Below are positions 17,225 to 26,023 of a DNA stretch of 64,000 nt, piece by piece. The DNA lies in contig JAZKDP010000005.1 of the NCBI GenBank assembly GCA_040387515.1, forward strand, positions 18,241 to 82,240, written 5' to 3'. A program made the translations under genes and the position numbers. Within the stretch, counting starts at the first letter, position 1; the number at the start of each line of letters is the position of its first letter. The notes under the pieces were generated by a model that was given only the letters and a program-made list of their open reading frames with translations, ran no database searches and was not told the DNA's origin. The DNA comes from Methylotenera_A sp040387515 (GTDB lineage: Bacteria > Pseudomonadota > Gammaproteobacteria > Burkholderiales > Methylophilaceae).

Positions 17225-19861
17225 ATGTCAAAACTACTCATTGTAGAATCACCTTCTAAAGCAAAAACGCTTAAAAAATACCTTGGTAACGATTTTGAGG
17301 TGTTGGCCAGTTATGGTCATATTCGCGATCTAATTCCCAAAAACGGCGCGGTTGATCCTAACAATCACTTCGCCATGAAATACGACATCATTGAGCGCAA
17401 TGCCAAACATATGGATGCAATCACGCGCGCAGTTAAAAATGCTGACAGCATTTATCTGGCAACCGATCCGGACCGCGAAGGTGAAGCGATTTCATGGCAT
17501 ATTGCTGAAATTCTGGCTGAGAAAAAACTGCTTAAAAACAAGCTATTAAAACGCGTTGAATTTAATGAGATTACGCAAACAGCGGTAAAACATGCCATCG
17601 ATAATCCACGCGATATTGCGATGAATTTGGTCAATGCGCAACAAGCACGCCGCGCGCTGGACTACTTGGTTGGTTTTAATTTATCACCGTTATTGTGGAA
17701 AAAGATTCGCAGGGGCTTATCCGCAGGCCGCGTGCAAAGCCCTGCTTTGCGTTTGATTGTAGAGCGTGAATTAGAAATTGAAGCGTTCAAATCACAAGAG
17801 TATTGGTCGATTCACTTGGACGCGCTGAAACATGCACACAGCTTTAACGCCAAGTTAATCCAATTAAATGGCGAAAAAATAGAACAATTTACCGTCATTA
17901 ATCATGACCAGCAAGCTGATATTGTCGGCAAATTACTGCTCGCCAGCGCAGGCAAAACCACTGTTTCGCGCGTAGAGAAAAAGCAACGCAGTCGCAGCCC
18001 TGCCGCGCCATTTACAACATCAACTCTGCAACAAGAAGCGGTGCGTAAACTTGGATTTACCACTAGCCGTGCAATGCGCGTGGCACAACAACTGTACGAA
18101 GGCGTAGATGTTGGTTCTGGTACGACTGGCTTAATTACCTACATGCGTACCGATTCGTTTAGTTTGGCCGCTGAAGCAGTGATGAGCATTCGCGATTATG
18201 TGAAAAAGAATTTTGACGCTGATTATTTGCCAAAATCGCCGATTATGTACAAAACCAAAGCCAAAAATGCACAAGAGGCGCATGAGGCAATTCGCCCTAC
18301 CGATATTTCACGCAATCCAACCACGATGCGCAAATATTTGAATGATGAGCAATTTAAACTGTACGAAATGATCTGGAAGCGCACGCTGGCTTGTCAAATG
18401 TCACCAGCCAAATTTGATGCGGTTAGTGTGGATTTAAGTGTGGGCAGTGAAGCGAATTTATTCCGTGCAACTGGTCAAACATTAGTTTTCCCAGGCTTTA
18501 TCGCGGTGTATATGGAAGGTCGCGATGACGAAGAGGAAGAAGGCGAAAGCAAATTACCGCATCTAGAAACTGGCGAGATTTTAAACGTTGAAAAAATCTA
18601 CGGCGATCAACATTTTACTGAGCCGCCGCCGCGCTATGGTGAAGCCAGTTTAGTGAAAATTTTAGAAGAGTACGGCATTGGCCGCCCTTCCACTTACGCC
18701 AGCATCATTAGTACCTTGCAAGACCGCGAATACGTCATTTTAGATAAAAAACGCTTTACGCCAACCGATGTTGGCCGCGTTGTAAATAAGTTCTTAACCG
18801 AACATTTCACCAAATATGTGGATTACGACTTTACCGCCAACCTTGAAAATGCGCTGGACAGCGTAGCCGATGGCTCGCGTGAGTGGATCCCGTTAATGGA
18901 TGAGTTCTGGCAAGGATTTAATGCGCAAATTATCAGTAAAGCAGACGTTGATAGACCTGGTAACGAGTTAATTGACGAAGCTTGCCCAAAATGTGGCAAA
19001 CCATTACAAAAACAATTAAGTCGCTTTGGTAGTTTTATTGGCTGTACAGGCTATAACGATGAGCCGAAATGCGACTACAAACGTAACATGAACGGCACAG
19101 CGCAAGCAGGTGCTGACCCAGTGACGATTGGTATAGATGCGGACTCTGGTAAAGAAATCTACTTAATGAACGGACCATATGGTCCATACCTACAAGTTGG
19201 TGTAGCGGTTGAGGGTGAGAAGAAAAAGCCCAAACGCGTCAGCATCCCTAAAGAAATACCGATTAGCAATGTAAATATCGATATTGCAAATATGCTGCTA
19301 TCTCTGCCACGCGATTTAGGTTTGCATCCAGAAACCAATAAAAAGATCGTGGCGAATATTGGGCGCTTTGGACCTTATGTGAATCATGACGGTAAATTCA
19401 AATCGATTCCAAAAAGTGATAGCGTTTTTAGTATTGATTTAGCAGGTGCGGTTACATTGTTGGCGGCGGCCAATACTGGTCCAGCACCGATATTAGAACT
19501 TGGCGCGCACCCTTCTGGCGAAGGTCGAATTGAAGTATTTGCTGGCCGCTATGGCCCTTATGTGCAACATGGAAAACTACGTGCAACCTTGCCAAAAAGC
19601 ATAGAGCCTGAAACGTTAACATTAGAGGAGGCGCTTGGATTGCTGGCTGAAAAGGCAGCAAAAGAAGAGGCTACGGGTAAAACCAGCAAGAAAAAACCTG
19701 CTAAAAAACCAGCAGCTAAAAAAACGGCGGTAAAAAAAGCCAGCGCTACCAGCACAACAACGGCTAAAAAAGTTGCTGTCAAAAAGCCAGCTACCAAAAA
19801 AGCTCCAGCTAAAAAAGCGACTACGAAGAAAACCACAGTAAAAAAGGCAGCAGCTGAATAG
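17225..19861 (+). CDS. topA: DNA topoisomerase I (TopA)
   Basis: 878 residues. Toprim domain at the N-terminus (IVESPSKAKTL, then DPDREGE at 81-87 for metal binding), active-site Tyr306 in LITYMRTDS, a zinc-finger unit near 585-615 (CPKCGKP ... GCTGYNDEPKC), further topoisomerase C-terminal repeats (RFGPYV, RYGPYVQHG), and a Lys/Ala/Pro-rich tail (about the last 50 residues, KKPA/KKA repeats). The enzyme relaxes negative supercoils. The tail resembles histone H1 and probably adds non-specific DNA affinity. It is followed by a strong bidirectional terminator. Confidence 0.97.
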   Translation: MSKLLIVESPSKAKTLKKYLGNDFEVLASYGHIRDLIPKNGAVDPNNHFAMKYDIIERNAKHMDAITRAVKNADSIYLATDPDREGEAISWHIAEILAEKKLLKNKLLKRVEFNEITQTAVKHAIDNPRDIAMNLVNAQQARRALDYLVGFNLSPLLWKKIRRGLSAGRVQSPALRLIVERELEIEAFKSQEYWSIHLDALKHAHSFNAKLIQLNGEKIEQFTVINHDQQADIVGKLLLASAGKTTVSRVEKKQRSRSPAAPFTTSTLQQEAVRKLGFTTSRAMRVAQQLYEGVDVGSGTTGLITYMRTDSFSLAAEAVMSIRDYVKKNFDADYLPKSPIMYKTKAKNAQEAHEAIRPTDISRNPTTMRKYLNDEQFKLYEMIWKRTLACQMSPAKFDAVSVDLSVGSEANLFRATGQTLVFPGFIAVYMEGRDDEEEEGESKLPHLETGEILNVEKIYGDQHFTEPPPRYGEASLVKILEEYGIGRPSTYASIISTLQDREYVILDKKRFTPTDVGRVVNKFLTEHFTKYVDYDFTANLENALDSVADGSREWIPLMDEFWQGFNAQIISKADVDRPGNELIDEACPKCGKPLQKQLSRFGSFIGCTGYNDEPKCDYKRNMNGTAQAGADPVTIGIDADSGKEIYLMNGPYGPYLQVGVAVEGEKKKPKRVSIPKEIPISNVNIDIANMLLSLPRDLGLHPETNKKIVANIGRFGPYVNHDGKFKSIPKSDSVFSIDLAGAVTLLAAANTGPAPILELGAHPSGEGRIEVFAGRYGPYVQHGKLRATLPKSIEPETLTLEEALGLLAEKAAKEEATGKTSKKKPAKKPAAKKTAVKKASATSTTTAKKVAVKKPATKKAPAKKATTKKTTVKKAAAE

Positions 19862-19922
19862 CGACTGCTTAGTAAGCCGGAAAATGGTTTGCGCAATTGA
19901 TAATATGTAGTTGCAATAAAAG

Positions 19923-19958
19923 AAAAATGGCTCTGAATATTACTTCAGAGCCATTTTT
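19923..19958. terminator. bidirectional terminator between topA and pbpG
   Basis: AAAAATGGCTCTGA (19923-19936) and TCAGAGCCATTTTT (19945-19958) form a 14-bp perfect stem with an 8-base loop, with A and T runs on either side. It serves the two converging genes topA and pbpG. Confidence 0.9.
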
Positions 19959-20008
19959 TATACTTCAAATTTATATCTTATAATTTACACTTTAATAACG
20001 AATTATCT

Positions 20009-21106
20009 TTAAGAAATTCTACCTGCCATCACTTCATTTTTGTGTGCTGGTTTAGCTTTAAATGTTTCATGCTGCAAATCTATTTGACCAGTGGTCGTCA
20101 TTTTCGGCTCGCTGTTATATTCCACCCATTTACGCACACGGTTTGCATCACCTATACGCGTTAATTTACCATTTGAATCCAACAGCACAATAATCATTGG
20201 TTCGCCACCAAGCTCCGCTTGCATCACCAAACAACGGCCTGCCTCAGCAATATAGCCTGTTTTAGACAACCCAATTTGCCATTCGCCGCCACGCACTAGA
20301 CCATTGGTATTATTAAAATTCACTGGATGAGTACGATTTTGAACGTAAACCTCTTGCGACAGGCTGGTGCTTGCCATTCTAATTTCAGGATATTGATAAG
20401 CCGCTGCGACCATTTTGGTTAAGTCTTCGGCTGTTGATATATTGCGGCTATTTAATCCAGTAGCATCCACAAATTCAGTATTAACCATACCAAGCCCAAT
20501 TGCCTTCACATTCATGGCCTTGATAAATGCATATTTACCGCCAGGATAATGTCTAGAGATTGCTGAAGCCGCACGATTTTCTGATGCCATAAGTGCCAAT
20601 TGCAACATATCGGCACGACTTAATGCCGCGCCAACGCTTAACCTTGAGCTTGAGCCTTTTAAATAATCAACATCCTCATTGGAAACAGTCAGTGTGTCAT
20701 CCAATGATAACTGGGCATCCAACATCACCATTGCTGTCATTAATTTAGTAATAGAAGCGATTGGCGTAGGTACATTGGTATTTTTTGCGTATATAACCTC
20801 ACCCGTATTTTGGTTGATAATTAAAGCTTTAGCAGATGCAAGCTGCAAAATGCTACTACCATCGTAACGATCAGCAGCTAAATATTCAGATTGTGTAAAA
20901 GTACGTACTTTATGTGTTGTAGTGCGTGTCTTAAAATGCACTTTTTTCACTCTACTGCTTTTTACACGTGCTTTACTAATCGTGCTTTTTTGACTTGTAG
21001 ATGCGCGTTTATTCGTTTTTTTCTGCTCAGCCAACGTCTGTATTGGCATTGCCACCAACGAAAATGCCACATAAAACAGCACGATTTTCTTAAAAAGCTT
21101 ATTCAT
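20009..21106 (-). CDS. pbpG: D-alanyl-D-alanine endopeptidase PBP7 (PbpG)
   Basis: 365 residues with a signal peptide (about 1-27), a basic Lys/Arg/Ser/Thr-rich linker (28-70), then the S11-type serine peptidase domain: SxxK S118-K121 (SITK), SEN 175-177 and KTG 282-284. This is the PBP7/8 group that cuts DD-crosslinks in peptidoglycan. The 40-residue basic linker ahead of the catalytic domain is longer than in E. coli PBP7. It converges on topA and diverges from gcvH. Confidence 0.92.
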   Translation of the reverse strand: MNKLFKKIVLFYVAFSLVAMPIQTLAEQKKTNKRASTSQKSTISKARVKSSRVKKVHFKTRTTTHKVRTFTQSEYLAADRYDGSSILQLASAKALIINQNTGEVIYAKNTNVPTPIASITKLMTAMVMLDAQLSLDDTLTVSNEDVDYLKGSSSRLSVGAALSRADMLQLALMASENRAASAISRHYPGGKYAFIKAMNVKAIGLGMVNTEFVDATGLNSRNISTAEDLTKMVAAAYQYPEIRMASTSLSQEVYVQNRTHPVNFNNTNGLVRGGEWQIGLSKTGYIAEAGRCLVMQAELGGEPMIIVLLDSNGKLTRIGDANRVRKWVEYNSEPKMTTTGQIDLQHETFKAKPAHKNEVMAGRIS

Positions 21107-21233
21107 TTTAACAACCCTAATTCAACTACGTTTGAATAGATAATATATAAAAAATGTTTATTTGTCATTAGCTTAGCGCATATTTATAAAAATAATATTA
21201 ACATATTTAATATTGTGACTTTTTTGACACAAG

Positions 21234-21256
21234 CACTTAAATGCACGACTTAAGTG
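21234..21256. promoter_or_regulatory. inverted repeat upstream of gcvH, possible operator
   Basis: CACTTAA (21234-21240), 9-base spacer, TTAAGTG (21250-21256), in the region between the divergent pbpG and gcvH starts, just after a TTGACA hexamer at 21224-21229. A role as an operator is only inferred from symmetry and position. Confidence 0.3.
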
Positions 21257-21336
21257 ATGACAAATATTAGCTTTGTGCGAAAATGTAAACTTAATTGAGT
21301 ATCTTATCTTGAATATAACAATGACTGAATAACACG

Positions 21337-21717
21337 ATGAAAATTCCAAATAATTTATATTACACTGCCGAACATTTATGGGTAAGCCAAGCCACTACTG
21401 GCGAATGGTCGGCGGGCATCACGGATTATGCGCAAGATTTATTAGGTGATATTGTGTTTATTCAACCGCCTAATGTAGATGACTTACTAGCAAATGGCTT
21501 GCCTTGCGGAGTAGTAGAGTCAGTCAAAACGGGTTCTGATTTGCATGCGCCAATGAATGGCGTGGTGACTGAAATTAATCATGATTTGCTGAATGCGCCC
21601 GAAGGCATTAATGACAAGCCTTACGACGCCTGGATATTCAAATTTAAGCCGACTGATGCAAATGATACCAAGCACTTTTTAACGGCTGATGCCTACGCTG
21701 ATTTAATAAAAACCTAA
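21337..21717 (+). CDS. gcvH: glycine cleavage system H protein
   Basis: 126 residues, full length for GcvH. The lipoyl-lysine is K64 in VESVKTGSDLHAP, preceded by ITDYAQDLLGDIVFIQPP. It shuttles the aminomethyl group between the P, T and L proteins of glycine cleavage. The gene stands alone: no gcvT or gcvP is adjacent. Either they lie elsewhere, or this H protein has another lipoyl-carrier role; the sequence does not decide. Confidence 0.93.
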   Translation: MKIPNNLYYTAEHLWVSQATTGEWSAGITDYAQDLLGDIVFIQPPNVDDLLANGLPCGVVESVKTGSDLHAPMNGVVTEINHDLLNAPEGINDKPYDAWIFKFKPTDANDTKHFLTADAYADLIKT

Positions 21718-21718
21718 A

Positions 21719-22705
21719 TTATGGCAATACAAACTTAACCTTTAGCAGCAATTCTTGTAACTCGTCTGTTAATTGCCGCCGTAAATCATTTTCTAACGCG
21801 GGTAATGCGCTTGCTAATATATGCTGAATATTAGCACGTAGCACTTCTTGTACTGCTGGCAAATCACCATTTACTGCAGATAAAAAGCTTTCCCTCACCT
21901 GCAAGCTTTGTGACGTCATTTCCTCTATAAATTTAGCTTTAACTTCGTCTGCTGCTGCAGTATAAATAGCTGGCATAGCCTCATCTAATTCGCTTCGCAT
22001 TTGTGTGAGCGCATCAGATTGCAGCGTCTGCACCTGCTGCTGCAAATCTTGTTGAGTGGTTTGCATAATCGTTTCATACGCATTACTTAATTCGTTGCTT
22101 AATTGCGCTTGATGCTGTTGTAGTGACTCAGCTTGAAATGCTTGCAAGGCTTGATTTAGATCAAGCTGAATACGCGCAGTTACGTCTGTTTTAAGCGTCT
22201 CAACATAGGTGTTAATTTCAGTTGTGGCAGCTTGCGTAGATGTCTGCATCACATCTGTCAACATTCTATCGACTTGTGTAACGGCTGTCGTTTGCATACC
22301 AGCAATTTTATCTGCCAGACTTGCATGGACCAATTCCGCACTAACTTGATACATCCGCGGCAAATCCGTTTTAAGGTCTGCTTTGGTTTTATCAATAAAA
22401 TCAGTCGTATTGGATTCAATGGCTGCCTGTGTTTTGCTGATTTCAGCTTGCAATTCCTTGATTAAATCTTTTTTAAGCGCATCACGCACACTATCCAGCA
22501 CCGCTTGCGTAATGTCAGCTTCCAGCCGCGGTCTTACGTGATTTGTGACACGTGCAATAAACTCTGGCGTTATACCTAGAGTTGGGTCATTTTGCTTGCT
22601 TGCTTGAGTCTTAAACTCTTCCGCATTGCGCTCAGCCTTAATTTTGGGCTGATACACCTCTGTCAGCACTGGAATTTTGCTATCTGTTGTTGAATTATCT
22701 GCCAA
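21719..22705 (-). CDS. predicted coiled-coil protein of unknown function
   Basis: 328 residues, not recognised. It is predicted soluble: no signal peptide or membrane helix, rich in Gln, Ala, Leu, Glu and Thr, with long heptad-like helical stretches from about 55 to 325 (for instance LQQQVQTLQSDALTQMRSEL) that suggest an extended coiled coil. The start is TTG at 22703-22705, with a good ribosome site (AGGGA, 6 bases upstream). It is 8 bases after holC and ends 1 base from the converging gcvH stop. In E. coli valS follows holC; here this gene takes that place. Confidence 0.8.
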   Translation of the reverse strand: MADNSTTDSKIPVLTEVYQPKIKAERNAEEFKTQASKQNDPTLGITPEFIARVTNHVRPRLEADITQAVLDSVRDALKKDLIKELQAEISKTQAAIESNTTDFIDKTKADLKTDLPRMYQVSAELVHASLADKIAGMQTTAVTQVDRMLTDVMQTSTQAATTEINTYVETLKTDVTARIQLDLNQALQAFQAESLQQHQAQLSNELSNAYETIMQTTQQDLQQQVQTLQSDALTQMRSELDEAMPAIYTAAADEVKAKFIEEMTSQSLQVRESFLSAVNGDLPAVQEVLRANIQHILASALPALENDLRRQLTDELQELLLKVKFVLP

Positions 22706-22713
22706 AATAGTCC

Positions 22714-23214
22714 CTACTCTACATTTGATGCCTGATTATTGAATGACGAACTATCCGCATCCAATTTAGATGCTTGCATTTTAGCATGGTCAATATGCTG
22801 AATCTCATAACCTCTATCGCGGTAAAATTTGTAGCGTTGGCGTGCGCTTAACTTATCAGATTCGTCATTGCCCACAATCTCAATCAAATGTGTAAATCGG
22901 CTAAAAAATTGTGGTTCCTGCTCTGTTAAGTTAATCAGCAACTCGTCTTGAATCACCTCGTCCATCTGCCCTGCCGCATTTTTTTTACACGCAATAATAA
23001 TAGGCGTTCTTGCCGCATGAGTATGTTCAGCCATCACATGCGGCAAAAAACTGGCTGGCTGAAGCTGCCATAAATCATTAGAAACATCCGTCGCACTTTT
23101 AACATCCTCAGTAAATACAGTCACTTGCCGATGTTTAAGTAGTGCCTTTTCTACAAGGCTGATAAGTAAATGCTGCTTATCAGCCACATTAGAATAAAAC
23201 TCAATTCGCGTCAT
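22714..23214 (-). CDS. holC: DNA polymerase III subunit chi (HolC)
   Basis: 166 residues. MTRIEFYSNVADKQHLLISLVEKALLKHRQV is the typical HolC opening, and LPHVMAEHTH, TPIIIAC and LIEIVG blocks follow in the expected order. Chi links the clamp loader to SSB. It follows pepA by 14 bases, the conserved pepA-holC arrangement of proteobacteria. The last about 20 residues are an unconserved tail. Confidence 0.9.
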   Translation of the reverse strand: MTRIEFYSNVADKQHLLISLVEKALLKHRQVTVFTEDVKSATDVSNDLWQLQPASFLPHVMAEHTHAARTPIIIACKKNAAGQMDEVIQDELLINLTEQEPQFFSRFTHLIEIVGNDESDKLSARQRYKFYRDRGYEIQHIDHAKMQASKLDADSSSFNNQASNVE

Positions 23215-23228
23215 GCCAACTCTTTAAT

Positions 23229-24707
23229 TTAAGCGGCGCGTTGAATTAAAAACGTCGTTAATAATGGCACTGGGCGACCTGTTCCGCCTTTTTCTTTACC
23301 ACTTTTCCATGCAGTACCCGCAATATCCAAATGCGCCCAATCATATTTTTTAGTAAAGCGCGACAAGAAACAAGCGGCTGTAATGCTGCCACCAGCACGA
23401 CCGCCAATATTCGCCATGTCCGCAAAGTTACTGTCTAACTGGCTTTGGAACTCATCCCACAATGGCATATGCCAAGCGCGATCATGCGCGGCATCGCCAG
23501 CTTCCAATAATTCTTTAGCCAGCGCATCTTTATTACTGAATAAACCGCTCGGATGATGACCAAGCGCAATCACGCACGCGCCTGTTAAGGTTGCGATATC
23601 CACCACCGCACTTGGCTCAAAACGTTCTGCATAAGTGAGCGCATCGCATAAAATCAAGCGTCCTTCCGCATCGGTATTCAGCACTTCAATGGTTAATCCT
23701 GCCATGCTGGTTAAAATATCACCCGGTTTAATCGCGCCCGCATCCGGCATATTTTCACAAGTAGGGATAATGCCCACTACATTAAGCGGCAAATTCAACT
23801 CGCCAATGGCTTTAAATGTGCCAAATACACTCGCAGCGCCACACATGTCATATTTCATTTCATCCATATCAGCGCCAGGTTTTAATGAAATACCACCAGT
23901 ATCAAACGTGATGCCTTTACCAACTAGGACCACTGGCTTTTGACCTTTTTTACCTTTTAAATGTTGCAGCACAATCAAACGTGGCGGCTCTACGCTGCCT
24001 TGCGCAACACCTAAAAATGAACCCATGCCCAATTTTTCAATTTCCGCTTTTTCTAACACTTCCACTTTAAAACCGTATTGTTTGGCCAAAGCTTTGGCTT
24101 GTTCACCCAGATAAGTAGGCGTGCAAATATTGGGTGGCAAATTACCTAAATTCTTAGCCAATGTAACGCCCGCACCAATTGAGCTGCCTTGCTTAATCGC
24201 GGCTTCAGCAGTATCGGTTTCAGATTTTTCTACAAAAATCGTTACTTTACTTAATGTACAGGCATCCGCTTTTTTCGCTTTAATCGCATTCACAATATAA
24301 GTTGTATCTAATGCAACTTCAACCAATTGCGCGACTTTGGCGTGCGTACCGGATTTCTTAATATCGACTTCTGCTAGAAAAACGCTGGCATTTGCTACGC
24401 CTTTTGGTATGGCTTTAACCGCGGTGCGTACTGCTTGGCGATATTGCTTCTCAGTAAATTCATCTTGCTTACCCAAACCCACCAACATTACGCGCGTAGC
24501 GACCACATCTGCTAATTGATGCAGCACTAAAACTGTATTTAACTTACCTTCAAAATCGCCATTTTTCAATACGGCACTAATGGCTTTACTGGACGCTTTA
24601 TCTAATTCTTTAGCCGCATCGGTTAATTTATTACCCTCAAACACGCCTACAATGACGCAATCTGACTGTTGTTTTTCAGGATTTCCATTTTTTATGCTAA
24701 ATTCCAT
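23229..24707 (-). CDS. pepA: leucyl aminopeptidase PepA
   Basis: 492 residues, full length for the M17 family. The metal and active-site blocks are VGKGITFDTGGISLKPG and the signature NTDAEGRL, with YDMCGAASVFG between them. It is a cytosolic hexameric two-metal aminopeptidase; in E. coli PepA also binds DNA in Xer recombination. A good ribosome site (AAGGA) precedes the ATG. First gene of pepA-holC-coiled-coil protein, divergent from lptF. Confidence 0.96.
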   Translation of the reverse strand: MEFSIKNGNPEKQQSDCVIVGVFEGNKLTDAAKELDKASSKAISAVLKNGDFEGKLNTVLVLHQLADVVATRVMLVGLGKQDEFTEKQYRQAVRTAVKAIPKGVANASVFLAEVDIKKSGTHAKVAQLVEVALDTTYIVNAIKAKKADACTLSKVTIFVEKSETDTAEAAIKQGSSIGAGVTLAKNLGNLPPNICTPTYLGEQAKALAKQYGFKVEVLEKAEIEKLGMGSFLGVAQGSVEPPRLIVLQHLKGKKGQKPVVLVGKGITFDTGGISLKPGADMDEMKYDMCGAASVFGTFKAIGELNLPLNVVGIIPTCENMPDAGAIKPGDILTSMAGLTIEVLNTDAEGRLILCDALTYAERFEPSAVVDIATLTGACVIALGHHPSGLFSNKDALAKELLEAGDAAHDRAWHMPLWDEFQSQLDSNFADMANIGGRAGGSITAACFLSRFTKKYDWAHLDIAGTAWKSGKEKGGTGRPVPLLTTFLIQRAA

Positions 24708-24887
24708 TGCTAGTCCTTTAAAGTTTGATGCTTAAGTTTTATATCAGAGTATATAAGTTAGTTTTAACCAATTATCCAGCGTTTTGGGGCGAAATCAAAG
24801 CCTAAATTTGAACATTAGCTTTTGAACGACAGTCTTTAAACAACACTCTTTAAAAATTGGTTAAGTCCAATTTGGAACAATTTTAAA

Positions 24888-26012
24888 TTGCGCATATTCA
24901 AAAAATCATTATCTAATGAGTTAGTCAGCACCGCTGGTGGACTGTTTTTAATACTCATGGGTATTGTTATCGCTCAACGCGCAGGCTATTTGGTACGCAG
25001 CGCTGCAAAAGGCTGGATTCCAAATGATGCCATCACTACTTTGTTAGGCTTTAACATGGTTAAGTTCCTACCCATGATTTTGTCGTTGACGATTTTTTTA
25101 AGCGTATTGATGACACTCACACGCTGGCATCGCGATTCTGAAATGGCGGTATGGTTTAGCTCTGGCCTTAGTGTAAGCAATTGGATACGGCCTATTTTAA
25201 ATTTTGCAGCGCCTGTTACGGTCGTGATTTTTTTGCTGAGTTTTTTTGTGATGCCTTGGGCCACACAAAAAGTGGAAGATTATCGTGTGCAACTAAAAAG
25301 CCGCGATGATTTAGCTTCTATTAGCCCAGGTGTCTTTAAAGAATCCAATGGTGGGGAACGCATTTATTTCATTGAAGGCTTTGATCAACTAGGTAATGTA
25401 GTCAAAAATATTTTTGTGCAAACTACCCAGCATCAAAAAACGGGTGTGGTTGTCTCCTCAACAGGACATCGCGACAAAGCCAAGAATGGGGATAACTTTA
25501 TCGTTCTAGAAAAAGGTCGTCGCTATGAAAGCAAGCCGAATACCGCTGAAGTCTCAACCACAGAATTTGAGCGTTACGCCATTCGCATTGAAACCAAAGA
25601 GGTCGCACGCAAGCCTAGTTCTACAGATACACTTTCTACTGTACAGCTATTAAGTAGCGAATTACCTGCTGATCAAGCCGAATTACAGTGGCGCTTGGCG
25701 ATTCCCATTTCCGCGCTGATATTGGTTGTATTAGCAGTGCCATTAAGCTTTGTTGATCCGCGCGCTGGCCGTTCACTTAATTTAATGTTTGCACTGCTTA
25801 TTTACATCATCTACAACAATATTTTAAGTATTTTTCAAGCCTGGGTCACACAAGGGCGCTTAAGCAGTCTAGTCGGGTTGTGGCCTGTACATGTTTTCTT
25901 TTTACTATTAGCCTTTTACATGTACTATCGACGCACCTATTTGCTACCGATTATCCCTGCTTTTTTCTCAATTTTTTGGCCAGGCAATTGGTTAAAATCA
26001 CATAAAACTTAA
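24888..26012 (+). CDS. lptF: LPS export permease LptF
   Basis: 374 residues, YjgP/YjgQ family: helices near 15-33, 50-70 and 97-120, a periplasmic beta-jellyroll region (about 130-270), then three C-terminal helices. With LptG and the ATPase LptB it extracts lipopolysaccharide from the inner membrane. The start is TTG at 24888-24890, giving MRIFKKSLSNELV, which matches the family start; GGAA lies 9 bases upstream. It is 11 bases before lptG and divergent from pepA, the conserved arrangement. Confidence 0.93.
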   Translation: MRIFKKSLSNELVSTAGGLFLILMGIVIAQRAGYLVRSAAKGWIPNDAITTLLGFNMVKFLPMILSLTIFLSVLMTLTRWHRDSEMAVWFSSGLSVSNWIRPILNFAAPVTVVIFLLSFFVMPWATQKVEDYRVQLKSRDDLASISPGVFKESNGGERIYFIEGFDQLGNVVKNIFVQTTQHQKTGVVVSSTGHRDKAKNGDNFIVLEKGRRYESKPNTAEVSTTEFERYAIRIETKEVARKPSSTDTLSTVQLLSSELPADQAELQWRLAIPISALILVVLAVPLSFVDPRAGRSLNLMFALLIYIIYNNILSIFQAWVTQGRLSSLVGLWPVHVFFLLLAFYMYYRRTYLLPIIPAFFSIFWPGNWLKSHKT

Positions 26013-26023
26013 TCATTGATTGC

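Noticed and set aside
19558..19896. 112-codon hydrophobic frame on the minus strand
   Set aside because: It is the reverse of the KKPA-repeat tail of topA, which makes an artificial Phe/Val/Leu/Ala-rich product.
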